A stretch of 64,000 nucleotides of DNA, taken from positions 1,748,914-1,812,913 of the forward strand of contig KV748200.1 in assembly GCA_001692895.1 (NCBI GenBank). The letters run 5' to 3'. A model generated the notes under the pieces. The model had not been told where the DNA came from. It made no database searches and saw only the letters and a list, made by a program, of their open reading frames with translations. Of this stretch, positions 47,378-59,781 are shown in pieces. Numbering within the stretch: position 1 is the first letter of the stretch; every line of letters starts with the position of its first letter. The DNA is from Cenococcum geophilum 1.58 (Eukaryota > Ascomycota > Dothideomycetes > Gloniales > Gloniaceae). Made by a program: the position numbers and the translations under genes.

Positions 47378-48900
47378 ATAATCTAGTAGCTAATCTAACT
47401 AGTAATATAGCTCGAGATAGTACGTTTACTATTAAATCTAAATACGTTAACATACTAGCTAAGGGGTATTAGGGTAAACCATTATCTTACACAAAGATTT
47501 TATTAATAAATCCTATACCGCTAGCTCTTATATTAATTAGGACTTAAGCCTTAGCCTATTAACCCTTCTTCTAAAGACGGTGGTTAATAGTTAAACTATA
47601 ATCCTAAGAGTTGGAGCTTATAATATCCAATGCGTTTAATAAGATCCTATAGTAGGGTCGTCTTAAAGAGCGACCTAGCTCTAAAACCTTCCTTTTAGAG
47701 GTAACTAGAGCAGGGTTTTTATATAGTGCCGGTTAGGGCTTTATCCTTATTGGCAACTTTTATTAAATAAAGAACTAAAGGGGAATAGAAAGAATTAGAG
47801 GTAATAGCTAAAGGATTAGGGTAGTAAACGACTGCCAGCGTTAACTATTTATAGATCCTTTTAAAAAGGGGCGAAGTAAGGGCTGTTATATTATATTAAA
47901 GAGTGGGCTTCGGTATTAGGCGTAGTATATTATTATACCATTTATTAATAACGTTAGCATAGGTATTAAGGGCCTTTAGTAGGGTTACGCCTATTAGGGA
48001 GGTTTTTAGTTTAGGGCTTATAGATTTAATAAGGCTGTTAATTAATACGGAGTCGTTCTAGCCTATTTCCCTTATATAACGGTTAAATTTAGAGAAATAT
48101 ACTAGGAAACTTTTCGTTCCTTAAGTTATATAGTTTATCTTCCTATAAATAGTAGCTTAGCAGTTTAGGTTACTATATATAGCTTTAAGAAATATAAGTA
48201 GGTTTTATACTAAGTTTGGCTAAAAAGGTTTAATAAGGTTAACTACCTCATCTTCTAGTTAACTTAAGGCGTAATAGAGTCGATTAACCTTAATTAGATA
48301 ATAGTTAGCGTTACTAGTTAGCTTATTTTTACGCTAGCCTAGAAATAATTAGAGTTCCTATTATTTGCTAATAAATACTAGGGGGTTTAGTAGTTATTCG
48401 GATTATTACGGTATAGTAGTTAGCTAAGGGTAAGTAATTACTATAGGTTTAAGGCTTAAGTTCTACGTATTTATCCCTAGAGATCGCGTTTAGTCTTAAG
48501 GTCCTAGCGTAGGTATCTTAAGGGTGCGGACTTCTTCTTAGAGGTCCTTAATTAATTGCTAGTATTATACTTCTTATTTGGCTTATTATTAATTTAAAGT
48601 AGTTTAGTTCTATATAAGCGCATCTATAAAAAAACTTCTATATCTCTACTAATTATTTTTAGAGTACGGATATAATACCAGCGGCTATTATTAGGGGTTT
48701 TAGGTTATTCTGTATTTTAAAGGGCAGTATATAAAGTTAACGTAATATAGTATTAGGAGTAAGTATAAGCGACAATAATATATAGCAAAGTAGATATTAT
48801 TAAGCTATGTATATAAACTATATAATAAAGTTAAGACATTATATAAGGAAAGAGGGTAAGAAAACGGAAAGTAAGAGTATATATTATTAACTTAGTTATT
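47378..48900 (-). mobile_element. Gypsy protease/gag-like fossil, minus strand
   Basis: The segment 47470-47560, read on the minus strand, closely matches 19860-19940 of Gypsy D (the protease-like stretch around AAGTCCTAATTAATATA). This marks a second, oppositely oriented relative of Gypsy D, with gag-like sequence extending right to about 48.9 kb. No reverse transcriptase was recognised to its left, so it is partial. It is old and heavily broken. Confidence 0.55.
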
Positions 48901-49129
48901 TAGTTAATACGTATATAGCGTAGAATAAGATTTAGGTAGTAGTCCTAGCAGAACTTAGAAGAATTTAGTAAAACTTAACGGAATATAGCAGAGTGCCGTA
49001 GATTGCCATTAGATTGTTATCTTATAGTTAGTCTTTAATTATTAAATCGGTGGAAATAGATAGATATATATAAGGTGTTATAGAGATATCCTATAATAGC
49101 TAGTACTACTAACTTACTCTAAGACTTAT

Positions 49130-49346
49130 AAATAGGAGAAAAAAGATAATAGTCTATAATTAACGCAGTTTTACTACTTCTAAATAATATCTAATTTAAA
49201 AATAATAGGAAAAAAGCTAGATAAAGGATAGCTACTATATTATTCCTAGATGTGAAAGGAGTTATTAACTATATCTTTATAAACTAGCTTTTATCTATTT
49301 ATTAAAAACTAGAACTACCTATAGCGTTTATATAATAGGTAGCTAC
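49130..49346 (+). mobile_element. LINE reverse transcriptase remnant, cut by Gypsy C
   Basis: The plus strand shows an IATILFLDVKG-like stretch at about 49227-49262 followed by INYIF, the conserved first catalytic box of LINE reverse transcriptases (xLDVKGAFDxV), in a RIP-decayed setting. The remnant stops at the GCTAC duplication of Gypsy C. Continuation after 63961 is too short to verify. Confidence 0.5.
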
Positions 49347-49563
49347 TATAAGGGGACTTTATAGATAGGGGGCTATAAGGACACAATTGTGGAACAGAAT
49401 AAATTAGTAAGAAAGACGAATCCTTAAGGAGGTAAGGCCTCTAGGATTGTGGAGACTATATACTATAGGCACGTACCTTTAGCACGTAACCGGTAACTAT
49501 CTAAGGGGCGTTTAGGGGTTGTCCTAGGGGCAACCTAAGGTATCCGCAATAATATCCCTTATA
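49347..49563 (-). repeat. 3' LTR of Gypsy C
   Basis: A 217-bp LTR ending just before the C-run that is the polypurine tract on the other strand. It matches 63740-63956 with mainly transition differences and is preceded by GCTAC. Confidence 0.9.
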
Positions 49564-50801
49564 TTACCCCCCCCCTTCTTACAGTTAGCCCCTAATCGCT
49601 ATTACCTTATAGTAGGGAGATTATAAGGGCTCGTCCCAGAAGGGGTTTAAAGAGATATTAGAAAGACGTTAGTATACCGCTATATATTATCTATCTATTT
49701 AACCCCTACTTTAAACTCCTAAAAAACCTTAATAAGAAAAAAATATGACTAGAGAAAAGACGTAAGGATTATTAGAAGACCTATTAGAAGCTTACTAGAA
49801 GCATATTAGTAACTACTTAGGCTAATATAGGGATTTTTATATAACTCTACTTCTAAGCCTTTATACTAGTCTGTAATTAATTATAAGTATTATAGGTAAT
49901 TTAGTATTCTAGTATAGTTCCGTAGAACCTTTTAGTATAGGATTTAATATATAGAGCCTTAGCTTACTGTTATCTTTAACTGCTAAAATATAGTCTATAA
50001 TCCTTTCTTATAATCCTTTCTTATAATTCTTTTCTTATAATCCCCTACGTTACTAACGCATTATTCCCATATTTGCCCTTAGGCTATTAGATATAGTTAA
50101 GGTATTAATTAGTTAGTTAAAGAGACTTATCTCTTAAGATTTAGTATATATAGTTTTAAATCTAGTAGTCCTATTCCGTATATTTAGTATAGCTCTACTA
50201 CCTAGCAAATAGGGACACTTTATAATAGCAACTATAGCTATTATACAATTATTAAGAACGTCTATAACGTTAATCTTTAATACTATAGTATTGTTATAGG
50301 TCTAATTTAACCTATATACGTCTTTAATTTAACGTCTTAATTACCTTTCCCTAGCCGCGTAGTCAGTTTTTATAAGGAAGTAATAGTTAAATAATTTATA
50401 CGCGCGTTTCCTTTTTTTTTTTAAATAGCGCTATTATAACGGAGTTATATTAGTAAGGTTGCGGCTATTTACTAAAAGGGTATTAGATAGTAAAGTATAA
50501 AGATACTTTACTTATTAAGCTTAATCCTTTCCCTTAATACTTTACTTCCTATTATTAACCTTTATCTAATTTGGACGTATCTTTAATATATTATTAAGAT
50601 TTTCTTCTTTTTCATTATTAATTTAATATGCCTTTTTGTTCTCCTGCTAACTACTCTTTTAAGTAAATTCTATAGCGTATTCTAGCCCTACCTTTATATA
50701 TAAAACCCTAACCCCTACTAACCTATAACTAGTACTAGTCCTACCTAAATAATTTTACTTATACGTCTTTAAAAGATTAGAAATCTAATAATAGGATTCT
50801 A

Positions 50802-50826
50802 NAGGCTTATANTAAGACNCANTATN
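50802..50826. other. Ambiguous bases (N) in the assembly
   Basis: Single Ns occur at 50802, 50812, 50819, 50822 and 50826. They mark low-confidence consensus within decayed repeat sequence and may reflect merged repeat copies. Confidence 0.95.
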
Positions 50827-53800
50827 TTAAATTTAATACCTTTAGTCCTTATAATTAATACATGCGTACTAAGAGCGGCAGTTACGTTAAGATAAACTTT
50901 TCTATCCTTAATAGATTTCCATTACTAACTTTAAGCTTTAATAGCCTAGGCCTAAGTGGCGACAATCCTTTAATATCCTTAACTATTATATTGCCCGGGC
51001 TTTGTCTTATTCTAGCGCTAATACTAAATATCTTAGTTAGATTTAAGGCTATACTATAGCTATTTATACAGCTTACAATTTTTAATAAGCTAGCTAGTAA
51101 CGCCTAATATAAGAGTAAGGTTAGTATACTAAGGATAGGGTACGAAATAGGGGTAATAAGAAGAAGGTTGCCGTCTACTATAAGAAGGAATTTGCGTATA
51201 CGTGTTAAGTTTTAAAAGAGCATAATATAATACGGTATTAGGTAGGTTACTCTTTAGGTACCTAGCGGATAGGTAACTAATAGTTGCCATAATAAGGTCT
51301 TAGTGGTTCTAGACTATGCTAGCCAGCTAACGTCTTTATTTATTCTAGGCTTAAGCGTATCTTTATTAACTATAAGCTTACGCCGCAAGAGCTTTATTAG
51401 TATTAGTTTAGACCTAATATTAATATTAAGCGTTTAAGAATCTCTGCCCTAGCTACACCTTATTATCCTACCCCTATTTTTATACCTACTTATACCCCCA
51501 CTAAGGGGTCTTGATCCCATTCTTGTTAGCCATTACTTAATAGCCTAATAGATACTAATCCTGCTCCTAAGGATAAGGCATAGTAGCTTTTTAGACTAAG
51601 TATTTGGGATTTATTCTTATATATAGTAGTAATTAAAGACCTTAATTAGGTGCTTGGAAAGGCCTTATAAGGCTTTTAAAAGGGCTTAGGAGCCCTAGAA
51701 ATAATATTCCTAGTATAGATTAATTAATAGGTATATAATTCTAGCAAAATGCCCTATTAATTCTATGCTATATATATAAAAAGGCTAAGGACTAGTCCTA
51801 CCTTAGGCTATAGCTCTAATCCTTATAGTTTTTAGAGCTTGTTTATTTTATATCCGATTTAACCTATTTACTCTTTTCGCGAGCTTTCTTTATAGGTCGC
51901 GATAATACCATAGTATTAAAGCGCTTTCTATAATTTGTAGATTATAGACCTTAGTCCTAATATTCTTTTAAAATATCTTTATAATAATTAAGGTAATCCT
52001 CTAGTTCCTATATAAAATCCTTAGTGGGCTAGCCTAGCCATTTAACTTTATATTAAAGCTTATTCTTAACAGACTTATAATATAGTATAGCTTTAACCTC
52101 GTACCACTCACCTACTACCTTAAGGTATTTAATTAGGCCTAGACGGAAGTTCTTTTCTAGCAGTAGTCTATACTATAGCTCTAGTAGGTTTATATAAAAC
52201 GCTAGATATATATAGGCTATAAATAGGGGTAACTAGAGACAGTAGGCTAACTTACTAATTTGTTTTTTAACTTAAAAGGGACCTAGGTATCTTATATCGA
52301 GCTTCTTTAATAGTTAACGGGCCTTAATATTTATTAAACGTAATAGAACCTTATCGCCTACTCCGAAATACTTATCTTAGTACTTACGGTTATACTAAAG
52401 TCTCTACTACTCTTAGGCATTTTATAGGCTCTGCTTCGCATACTTTTATTACTCCTCCTATTCCTAGAGGTATCCTTATACTCTCTAGTAGATATCCTTA
52501 GACCCCCTAGTAGGGTCCTATAACTAACTATATAGCCTTAGCTAGTAATTATTAGGTATACTATTAAACCTAAATAATTAGATACTATAGGTAATCTAGA
52601 TTAGTGCATACTTATATAATACGTATTGCTTTAAATTATAAGCGTACTCTATATATAGAAGTAGCTTATACTAGTTGTCTTGCTAGTAGTTTAAATATAT
52701 TTATAGGTAAGACTCTAGTTCCTAGTTCTAACGTTCTATTTACCCGTCCATTTATAAATAAAAAGCTATACTATAATAGTAGTCTATTTTTAAATAAAAG
52801 TATAAATCTGACTAGTACTAGCTTATAAAGACGCTGCCCCTATTAGTAATAATAGAGTACGGTTAATCTACTTTAAGGAAGTATTTCTCCTTAATTAGGC
52901 TGGCGAGCGCTTATATATTAATTGTTTTATTAATAGAAAGGTATTAGACGTACTTTAAAAACCTATTAATAAGTACGAGGACCAAATTATATATTCATCC
53001 TTGGCTATCTTTAGATAGTAGGAGATCTGTAATAAAATCTATAGCGTAATATTATTATAGCTTACTAGCGGGGGGAACTAATTTAAGTAGACCCTATAGC
53101 TTATACCTACTGATCTTATATACTTAATACTTCTTATAATAGCTAATATACTCCTTTACTTCCTAATTAAGCTTTAGCTAATAGTATTTACGCTAAAGTA
53201 ATTCCACTATTTTTACTTAACCATAGTGGCCGCCTAAAGGATTATTGTAATTCTTTATAAGAATCTTCTGTTATAGATTTGCTTCTTATAGCACCTAAAC
53301 CTTACTACCTCTATATAGTAGGCCTATTAGGTTTAGTTCCTAATAGTAGCGCCTAGTAGCTTCCTTTCTATTACATTTCCGGTCTACTTTTGCATTAAGG
53401 ATAGTATAGAAAGCGTCCCTCCGTTACATCTTATGGATAAGATTTATTAACCTTTTAGATAGTTTTTAGGTAAAAGCTATTTTATTCTATATTACTTTAA
53501 GTATAAGACTAGATAGTACTATAGATCTTATAACTCTTTAATACGCGTATATTAGAAAGGCCGCTATAAAGTTAAAGTCCTTTAGTTATTATAGGGCTCT
53601 AAGTTCTAATTACTCTATAGCTTTACTATTAGTTTAAGGGGATAGCTTAGTAATTAGAGATAGTATATTACTAGGTTCTAAGAATGTATTAAGGACGTCC
53701 TATCTAGGTATATTTAGACCCTTATTAGTAACGGACTGGGTACTAGCTAAAATATTAGTAGAAACTAATAGGGCTTATACCGCCTAAGACTTAGTATATA

Positions 53801-54019
53801 GTGCTATAGGTAATTAAGCATTCTATACCTAGAGCTTATTCTATAGTATAGGGAGTAAGATATTTATTATCTATTTTCCTTCTTCTATTTTAAAGCCTTT
53901 AGTATAGTCTGGCCGTTATAACAGTTTATTAGTAGGGTTGTTTTCCCCTAGCTTATATTTAATCTTAAAATTAAATTATATAAGCTTCTCTGCCTATTTA
54001 GCTTATTAAGGTATTATAG

Positions 54020-54265
54020 TGGTGTAGATTGGACGTTGCCTACTGTCTTAGCATTTTCCTATATTTATAAAGCCTTCGGCTTCCTTCCTTCTTCCCTCTA
54101 TTATATACATATATATTACAACCTACCAGAATACATTCTTTCCTTTCTTCTTACTAACTGCTTTTCTACTAATTAATGACGACTAACGACCAACTAACTA
54201 ACCGACTAACAGACAGACAGATAGCATTATGACTTCCTATCTAAGAGGGACCGCGTCCACCACCA
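54020..54265 (+). repeat. 5' LTR of the gag-only element
   Basis: A 246-bp LTR with CTAACTAACC/GACAGACAGA microsatellite-like runs before its GCGTCCACCACCA end. It matches 59536-59781. Confidence 0.85.
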
Positions 54266-57071
54266 CATATGGCATTCCACATAGGGACGACGGCAAGCTC
54301 TTTAAATTAGAAGTCTAGTGCTACATACACGTAGAAATACGCTACGACTATAAAAAACCACTAGCTATAGAAGAGCGACTAGCTATAAAAGAACCGCCAG
54401 CTAGATAGACAAGATAGTAGAAGTAAAGAACTAAGTAGTATCGGACAGTAAGGGGAACTAGGCAGTCCTAGAAAAGATAAAATAGCCAGACTTAACGCAC
54501 GGGCTAAAGAGTGGCAAAAAGGAGTGGTAAAGGTCTCGGAAAGTTACGTATAAGGACATTAAGCGAACCAGCGAGCTAATTAGATAGCTTTAACCGGCGG
54601 TCAGAGATACCCGATATTTCTACTACCTGCGCACGAGCATGGCTAGAGCTTTATTAAAGATGTAAAGACAATAAGCTAAAAGCCAATTAATTAGATAGAA
54701 ACGAGATCTAAGGCATCTAGCGGTAGAGGAAGTTAGCGTTGCCCTTTAGGAACAGAAGAGAGAATACTAAGCAAGGTCGCAAGTACACGAGATTAGATTT
54801 GCCCTTAAAAGCTTCCTATTCTGGCTTAGCTTTATCTTCTTTTAAGTTATCCAGATTGTGTTAGCGGTGGCTATAGAGGCGTTCCATAAAGATATAGATA
54901 TAAGTAGAAGCCTAAGGCCTAGCAGTACCCTACTATACAGAGTAACGGTAGGCTAAAATAGACGGACGTATCGAGACCCGGCAGTAGTAGAAGATGGTAA
55001 TTCTATACTCTCCTAGGAAGACCAGCCTCTAGGCGTTAAGAAGCAGCCAAAAGGAACTAAAGCCTATACTTTTTTTGCTAAGTATAAACTAACACCAGGA
55101 CAGCTATTTAGGACACCATTACCTTAGGTAGCAATGTAAGTAGACCTACCATAGCGTTTACTCGTAACACCTAGGACTAATAACCCTTAGTAGACAAAGA
55201 ATAGGAACCGTAAGGATTACCTATAGGCTCTTAAGGAGGCTCTAGATGCACGTAACTAATAGTTAACGGCTTGAGATAAGATCTACGTTATGGTTTAGCC
55301 TATGCCAGCCCTAGGAACTATTAGAACTCCGTACTTTATAGGACAGGACATGTTATAGTTTATTAAGCAGTACAAACGACTATGCGCCCGATATTACATC
55401 ACAAGTAAGGAGAAGCACCAGGGCCTTCCGGAGTACTACAATTACTAGATAGGGATATAGATCTAAAGCCTGCCTAAGTTTGTAATTGGTAACTAGACAG
55501 AGCTTATAAGAAGGCTTAGAACCAAATATTAAGCTAAAGACTACTACCGACGTATAGAGATAAGAGACTTTATAAAAGCTTATGTTTAAATATCTACAGA
55601 ACAACCGGGCGACTTGCGTCACTACATATGGGACTTTACTACCATCTTAGCCAAAGCTATAGCGGCGGGCAATCTGTTAGATTTAGAGAGAGGGTAATAG
55701 TTTGTATAGGGGCTTCTAACTAACTACCGTAGGCACGCAATAGAAAGGATAGGAGCCGTAGTAGACGAGCCTAGCACCTTTATATTTAAAAGACTAAAGG
55801 AGGCCGTAAAGTTAAGGATAGTGGCTGTAGAGGGCGCCAAGCGAATAGATGTCCTTTTAGAAGAAAACGCTCTAAATATCTAGCTTATATAAGAGCTACG
55901 GTAGTAAAGGAATAAGATTAGTTGTAGAAGAGAAGGAAGACTTCTTAACCTAGCTAGGCTAGGTGTATACAGAGGAGCCCTAATATAACAGCAGTCACCC
56001 GCTACGGATTAGGCTATAGTTTAAAGCCTAGTATAAGGATATAGCCTAGCACTAGGATATAAAGACTAGTAGAACAGCACCCAATCTCTGTAAGACTTTT
56101 GACCTCTATAGAACTCTCGACCCCTATAAGGCTTTTGATATCCGTAAAGCTCTTAATATCTGTAAGATTCTACTACCTTTAGACGGCCGCAATAGGACGT
56201 ATAGGGTTAGTAAGGTACGTAAGGACAAGACTAGTAGACCTATTTTAGATGCGAAGGAAGTTACCATTTTACTAAGTATAAATACTAAGAGCTTAAGGAT
56301 CTTATTTAGTAAGGACTTATACATCTATTTAATTAAGAAAGACTAATAGCTGGGACGCGTAAACGACCTAGACCTAAACTACCTTGGCTTAGCAATAAAG
56401 GACAGTTAAAAAATATTAAGAACTGGCTCTATATATACTAAGGAACAGACCTAGGCAGGCTAAAGGAAGAACAGACGTAGTAACGGGCCCCTATAGTATA
56501 AACAGATTTTACTACTTTCTATAACGGAGTAGTGCTAAAAAATAGTAACGGAATGCGTACAAACTAGGAGGACTACTATTAAGTGCAACCTATAGACTTA
56601 GTAGTAACACCTAGCTAGTAACGTCTATAGACCCTTAGAGACAGCCGTATAGCCAGGACAGCCGTTAAGCCGTAGGAGAAGAATATATAACTAGGAGATT
56701 ATATCTAGATTAGGTCACAGCCTATAGATAAGATAGCTAAAGCTAGGAAAAAGAATAAATCGTTTAATCCTTAGAGACGGTTTTAAAAACAGACGCTTAA
56801 CTAGGTTAGCTATTAACCTATAGGCCCCACAGTAGGCTCTATAGTAGGCTCCGCCATAGGTATAAGATATTTAACTAGGGGATAGTCAAGTTTTAAGGTA
56901 GGGGAGGGGACGTAGGTGACAGCTATATAAAAGATTTCTATTTATCTGCTTAGTTATAGTATTTCCTAAAGCTCCTTTTCTTATTTACTTTCTTAATTAT
57001 AACGCGTTAAGATATATTAGTCGCGATGACCTACTGCAGAGATATTAGCTCAGCTTACCGCCTATTGCCGA

Positions 57072-57117
57072 GCTAATAGCGATTTTCTATACCCGGTACA
57101 GAAAATCCTAATTGGTC
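57072..57117. repeat. Shared palindromic module, copy 4 (gag-only element, core form)
   Basis: Near-palindrome with arms GATTTTCTATACC and GGTACAGAAAATC, preceded by CAGCTTACCGCC and followed by GGCAGAACTCTACACCGCCC at 57134-57153. A lone copy of the second block (CTAATTAGATAGCTTTAACC and GGCGGTCA) occurs elsewhere in this element at about 54575-54603, apart from the core. Confidence 0.75.
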
Positions 57118-57411
57118 CATTTAGCAGTAGAATCGGCAGAACTCTACACCGCCCTTAGAATTCAATAATGCGCTAGCTGTACAACAAGAACGGCACTAAG
57201 AGCCTTAATAGATTGCACGGATATAGAGCCGATTATACAATGTAGAGCTAGACGCAGAGCTGCATATAGAGCTGCATGTAGAGCCTTAATTAAACGACTA
57301 TATAGAAACCTTAATTAATCGAATAACTGTATAGGAGCCGTAACTAGTTAAAGAATCGAATTAAGCCAGAGCCTTAATGTTAGCACGTCGCCATCAAATT
57401 AGTTTAATGTT

Positions 57412-58400
57412 GTTAAATTAGAGCCTTTAACCGGGCCGACCTTATTCCTTATTTAAACGACGAATAATTATAGCACAACTATTACTGCTATTTGAATTTA
57501 GTACTGCGCTAGCCGCACGATAAGAACAGATACTGTAGTAAAAAAGGGACCTATATAAAGGCAATAGCATAATATTAGTGATAAAGCACTACGGAAACGG
57601 TAGAGTAGTATATAAAAAGGCACTGTAAGAGATTGTATACAGGGTATAGCTAACCACGTTAAGCCTAAGCTATCCTCATACAACTAAAGACAGGATAAAG
57701 CCGTATCTGGCTAAGCTAGTAAAGGACTTTATTAAGGATTACAAGTGGGACAGGAATTAGATATGTAGGAGCCAGCACTTCTTAGAGATCGTCTTAATAA
57801 AAGGGCTGTATTATAGACATAAGGACAAGGGATATGCAACGGAGGTAGTTATAATAACCGAGAAGCTGGCACCAGATAATACTAAGAATGACTTAGGCGA
57901 AGCGCAGGACTAGTAGGATAACGACCAAGAGACTAAGAGTAGAAGACAACCCCAAGAAGGCTCTTAAGCTGGAAGAAGATCAAGGATACGTGAGCGTACT
58001 ACTAGTAGTAGGGATAAAGAAGCAGCCGTAAAAGCCTAAGGATGTACCAAAGAAGCTAAAGGCAAGGACGGCCTAGAAGGGGAGGAAAACGGCTATAAGA
58101 GACGCCCTAGAAAAGCACTGGGCCCGCAATAGTGGTCTACTAAAAGCTGCCGTTTATGCTTACAGGGAAGGACGTCTTAAGATAGGTCTCTAGATTAGAC
58201 GCCTAGTAGACACTAAGAGCCTTAATTGACTATGGATGCAGAGCCTAGGTCGTACGTGTAGTAGAAAACACCTTAAGTTAAGCTAGAGCCTTAGTTAGAT
58301 CCTAATTAGTTAAACGCCGCCTATATAAGTTAAGTTGTTAAATTAGAGCCTTTGGTCGGGCCGACCTAATACCCTATTTAAACGTTAGTTAATTATATAG
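57412..58400. repeat. Internal direct duplication in the gag-only element
   Basis: About 57412-57468 and 58337-58393 are direct repeats sharing GTTAAATTAGAGCCTTT, GGGCCGACCT and TATTTAAACG. Between them lies the lysine-rich coding-like stretch. The duplication may mark an internal acquisition or an older insertion whose ends are the repeats. Confidence 0.55.
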
Positions 58401-58949
58401 TCATAGTTAAATTAAATTAGTTACCCGCCGCTATTAGACGTCTTCAATTAGCAGTTAAAGATCCTATAATAGCAGACAAGCAGGCATACAGGTACATATA
58501 TAGATACACACGCAGACGTAGACGCAGAATATGCAATGCAGAGCTACTAATATATAGCTAAATATACAGCTAGACGCATAGCTAGATGCAGGGCCTAATA
58601 TAAAGCCACAGGCAGAGCCTTCACTGAGAAGCTGCTTACAATACAGACCGATATAGAGCTAGATGTAGAATTTTGATATTAAATAATTAACTAAACAATT
58701 AAATCAAGCTAAGGCCTCTACTATTTTAATTAACTGCTCTATCTCTACTGTTCTAGATCTATACCGTTACTAGATATATTTTACTGCTAGATCTACCGGA
58801 TCTACTATATTGTTTAACTATTCCGACCAACCTGTTCTAGGCCTAATGCTATTTTAGCTGTTCTACTATTACTCTCCTAACCGCCAGACCCTACCGTTTC
58901 AATCGCCCTGCCGCCGCCCAACTAGCTACCTCCAACTAACTACTACTAA

Positions 58950-59125
58950 CCGTTCTATTATTAACCGTTCTGTCACTACTACTACTGCTACTACTGTATT
59001 AACCAACTGCTACCGACCGTTCTGTTATTAACCGTTCTGTTATTAACCGTTCTATCACTATTGCTACTGCTACTACTGTATTAACCAACTGCTACTAACC
59101 GTTCTGCTATCGACCGTTTGCCGTT
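58950..59125. repeat. Minisatellite (CCGTTCTGTTATTAA and CTACTACTGTATTAACC units)
   Basis: A compound tandem repeat. A unit of about 67 bp starting CCGTTCT(A/G)TTATTAA and ending near CCAACTGCTAC occurs twice, with an extra 15-bp CCGTTCTGTTATTAA between them and a partial third unit after. It lies in the non-coding 3' part of the gag-only element, upstream of its right LTR. Confidence 0.75.
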
Positions 59126-59535
59126 ATTAAGATTTCTACTACCAAAAGTTCTGCTGCTAGATGTCCTACTACTTACTAACTGTTAGCGAGTTCTTCTGCC
59201 AACTATTCTACCACCGACTATTCTATTTTATTTTACCGCGCTAACTATCTACTTTTATTATTATTGCTACTACCATTACTACCGTTACTACTACCGTTAT
59301 TATTTCTAGTTTACTACTATCCTAGTTACTACTAGTAGGAAGATCGGATCTTAGCTATGGGTAATAAAGGGACACTATAGAATAGTTCTATAGGAAGGTT
59401 AAGGATATAGTTACCCGCATTTATTTAGGGATATACTTTCCTTTATCTATTCTACTTTTACTATACTCTTATTTTGCTATTCTTTTATATTATAAAACGT
59501 TAGGGGACAACGTTCTTAGTAGGGGAGGTATATAG

Positions 59536-59781
59536 TGGTATAGATTAGACGTCGCCTACTATCTTAGCATTTTTCTATATTTATAGAGCCTTCGGCTTCC
59601 TTTCTTCTTCCCTCTATTATATATATATATATCACGACCTACCAGAATACATTCTTTCCTTTCTTCTTACTAACTGCTTTCCTACTAATTAATAATAACT
59701 AATAACCGACTAACCAACTAACCGACAGACAGATAGACAGCATTGTGACTTCCTATCTAAGAGGGACCGCGTCCACCACCA
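59536..59781 (+). repeat. 3' LTR of the gag-only element
   Basis: A 246-bp copy of 54020-54265, preceded by the purine tract AGTAGGGGAGGTATATAG. Differences from the 5' copy are mainly transitions. Confidence 0.85.

Larger units (their letters stand above)
54020..59781 (+). mobile_element. Gag-only LTR element (LARD-like), 5.8 kb, inside Gypsy C
   Basis: Two 246-bp LTRs (54020-54265 and 59536-59781) with inverted ends TGGTG/CACCA. A short ATAG direct repeat is possible at the borders (4 bp if the last A belongs to the flank). A plus-strand gag-like region lies at about 55.3-55.85 kb (motifs such as PGDLRHYIWDFT, and GAVVDEPSTFIFKRLKEAV). A second, unrecognised lysine-rich coding-like stretch lies at about 57.6-58.1 kb. 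I recognise no reverse transcriptase or integrase, so it was probably mobilised in trans. A purine tract precedes the right LTR. It is broken, but less RIPped than Gypsy C and therefore younger. Confidence 0.75.
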
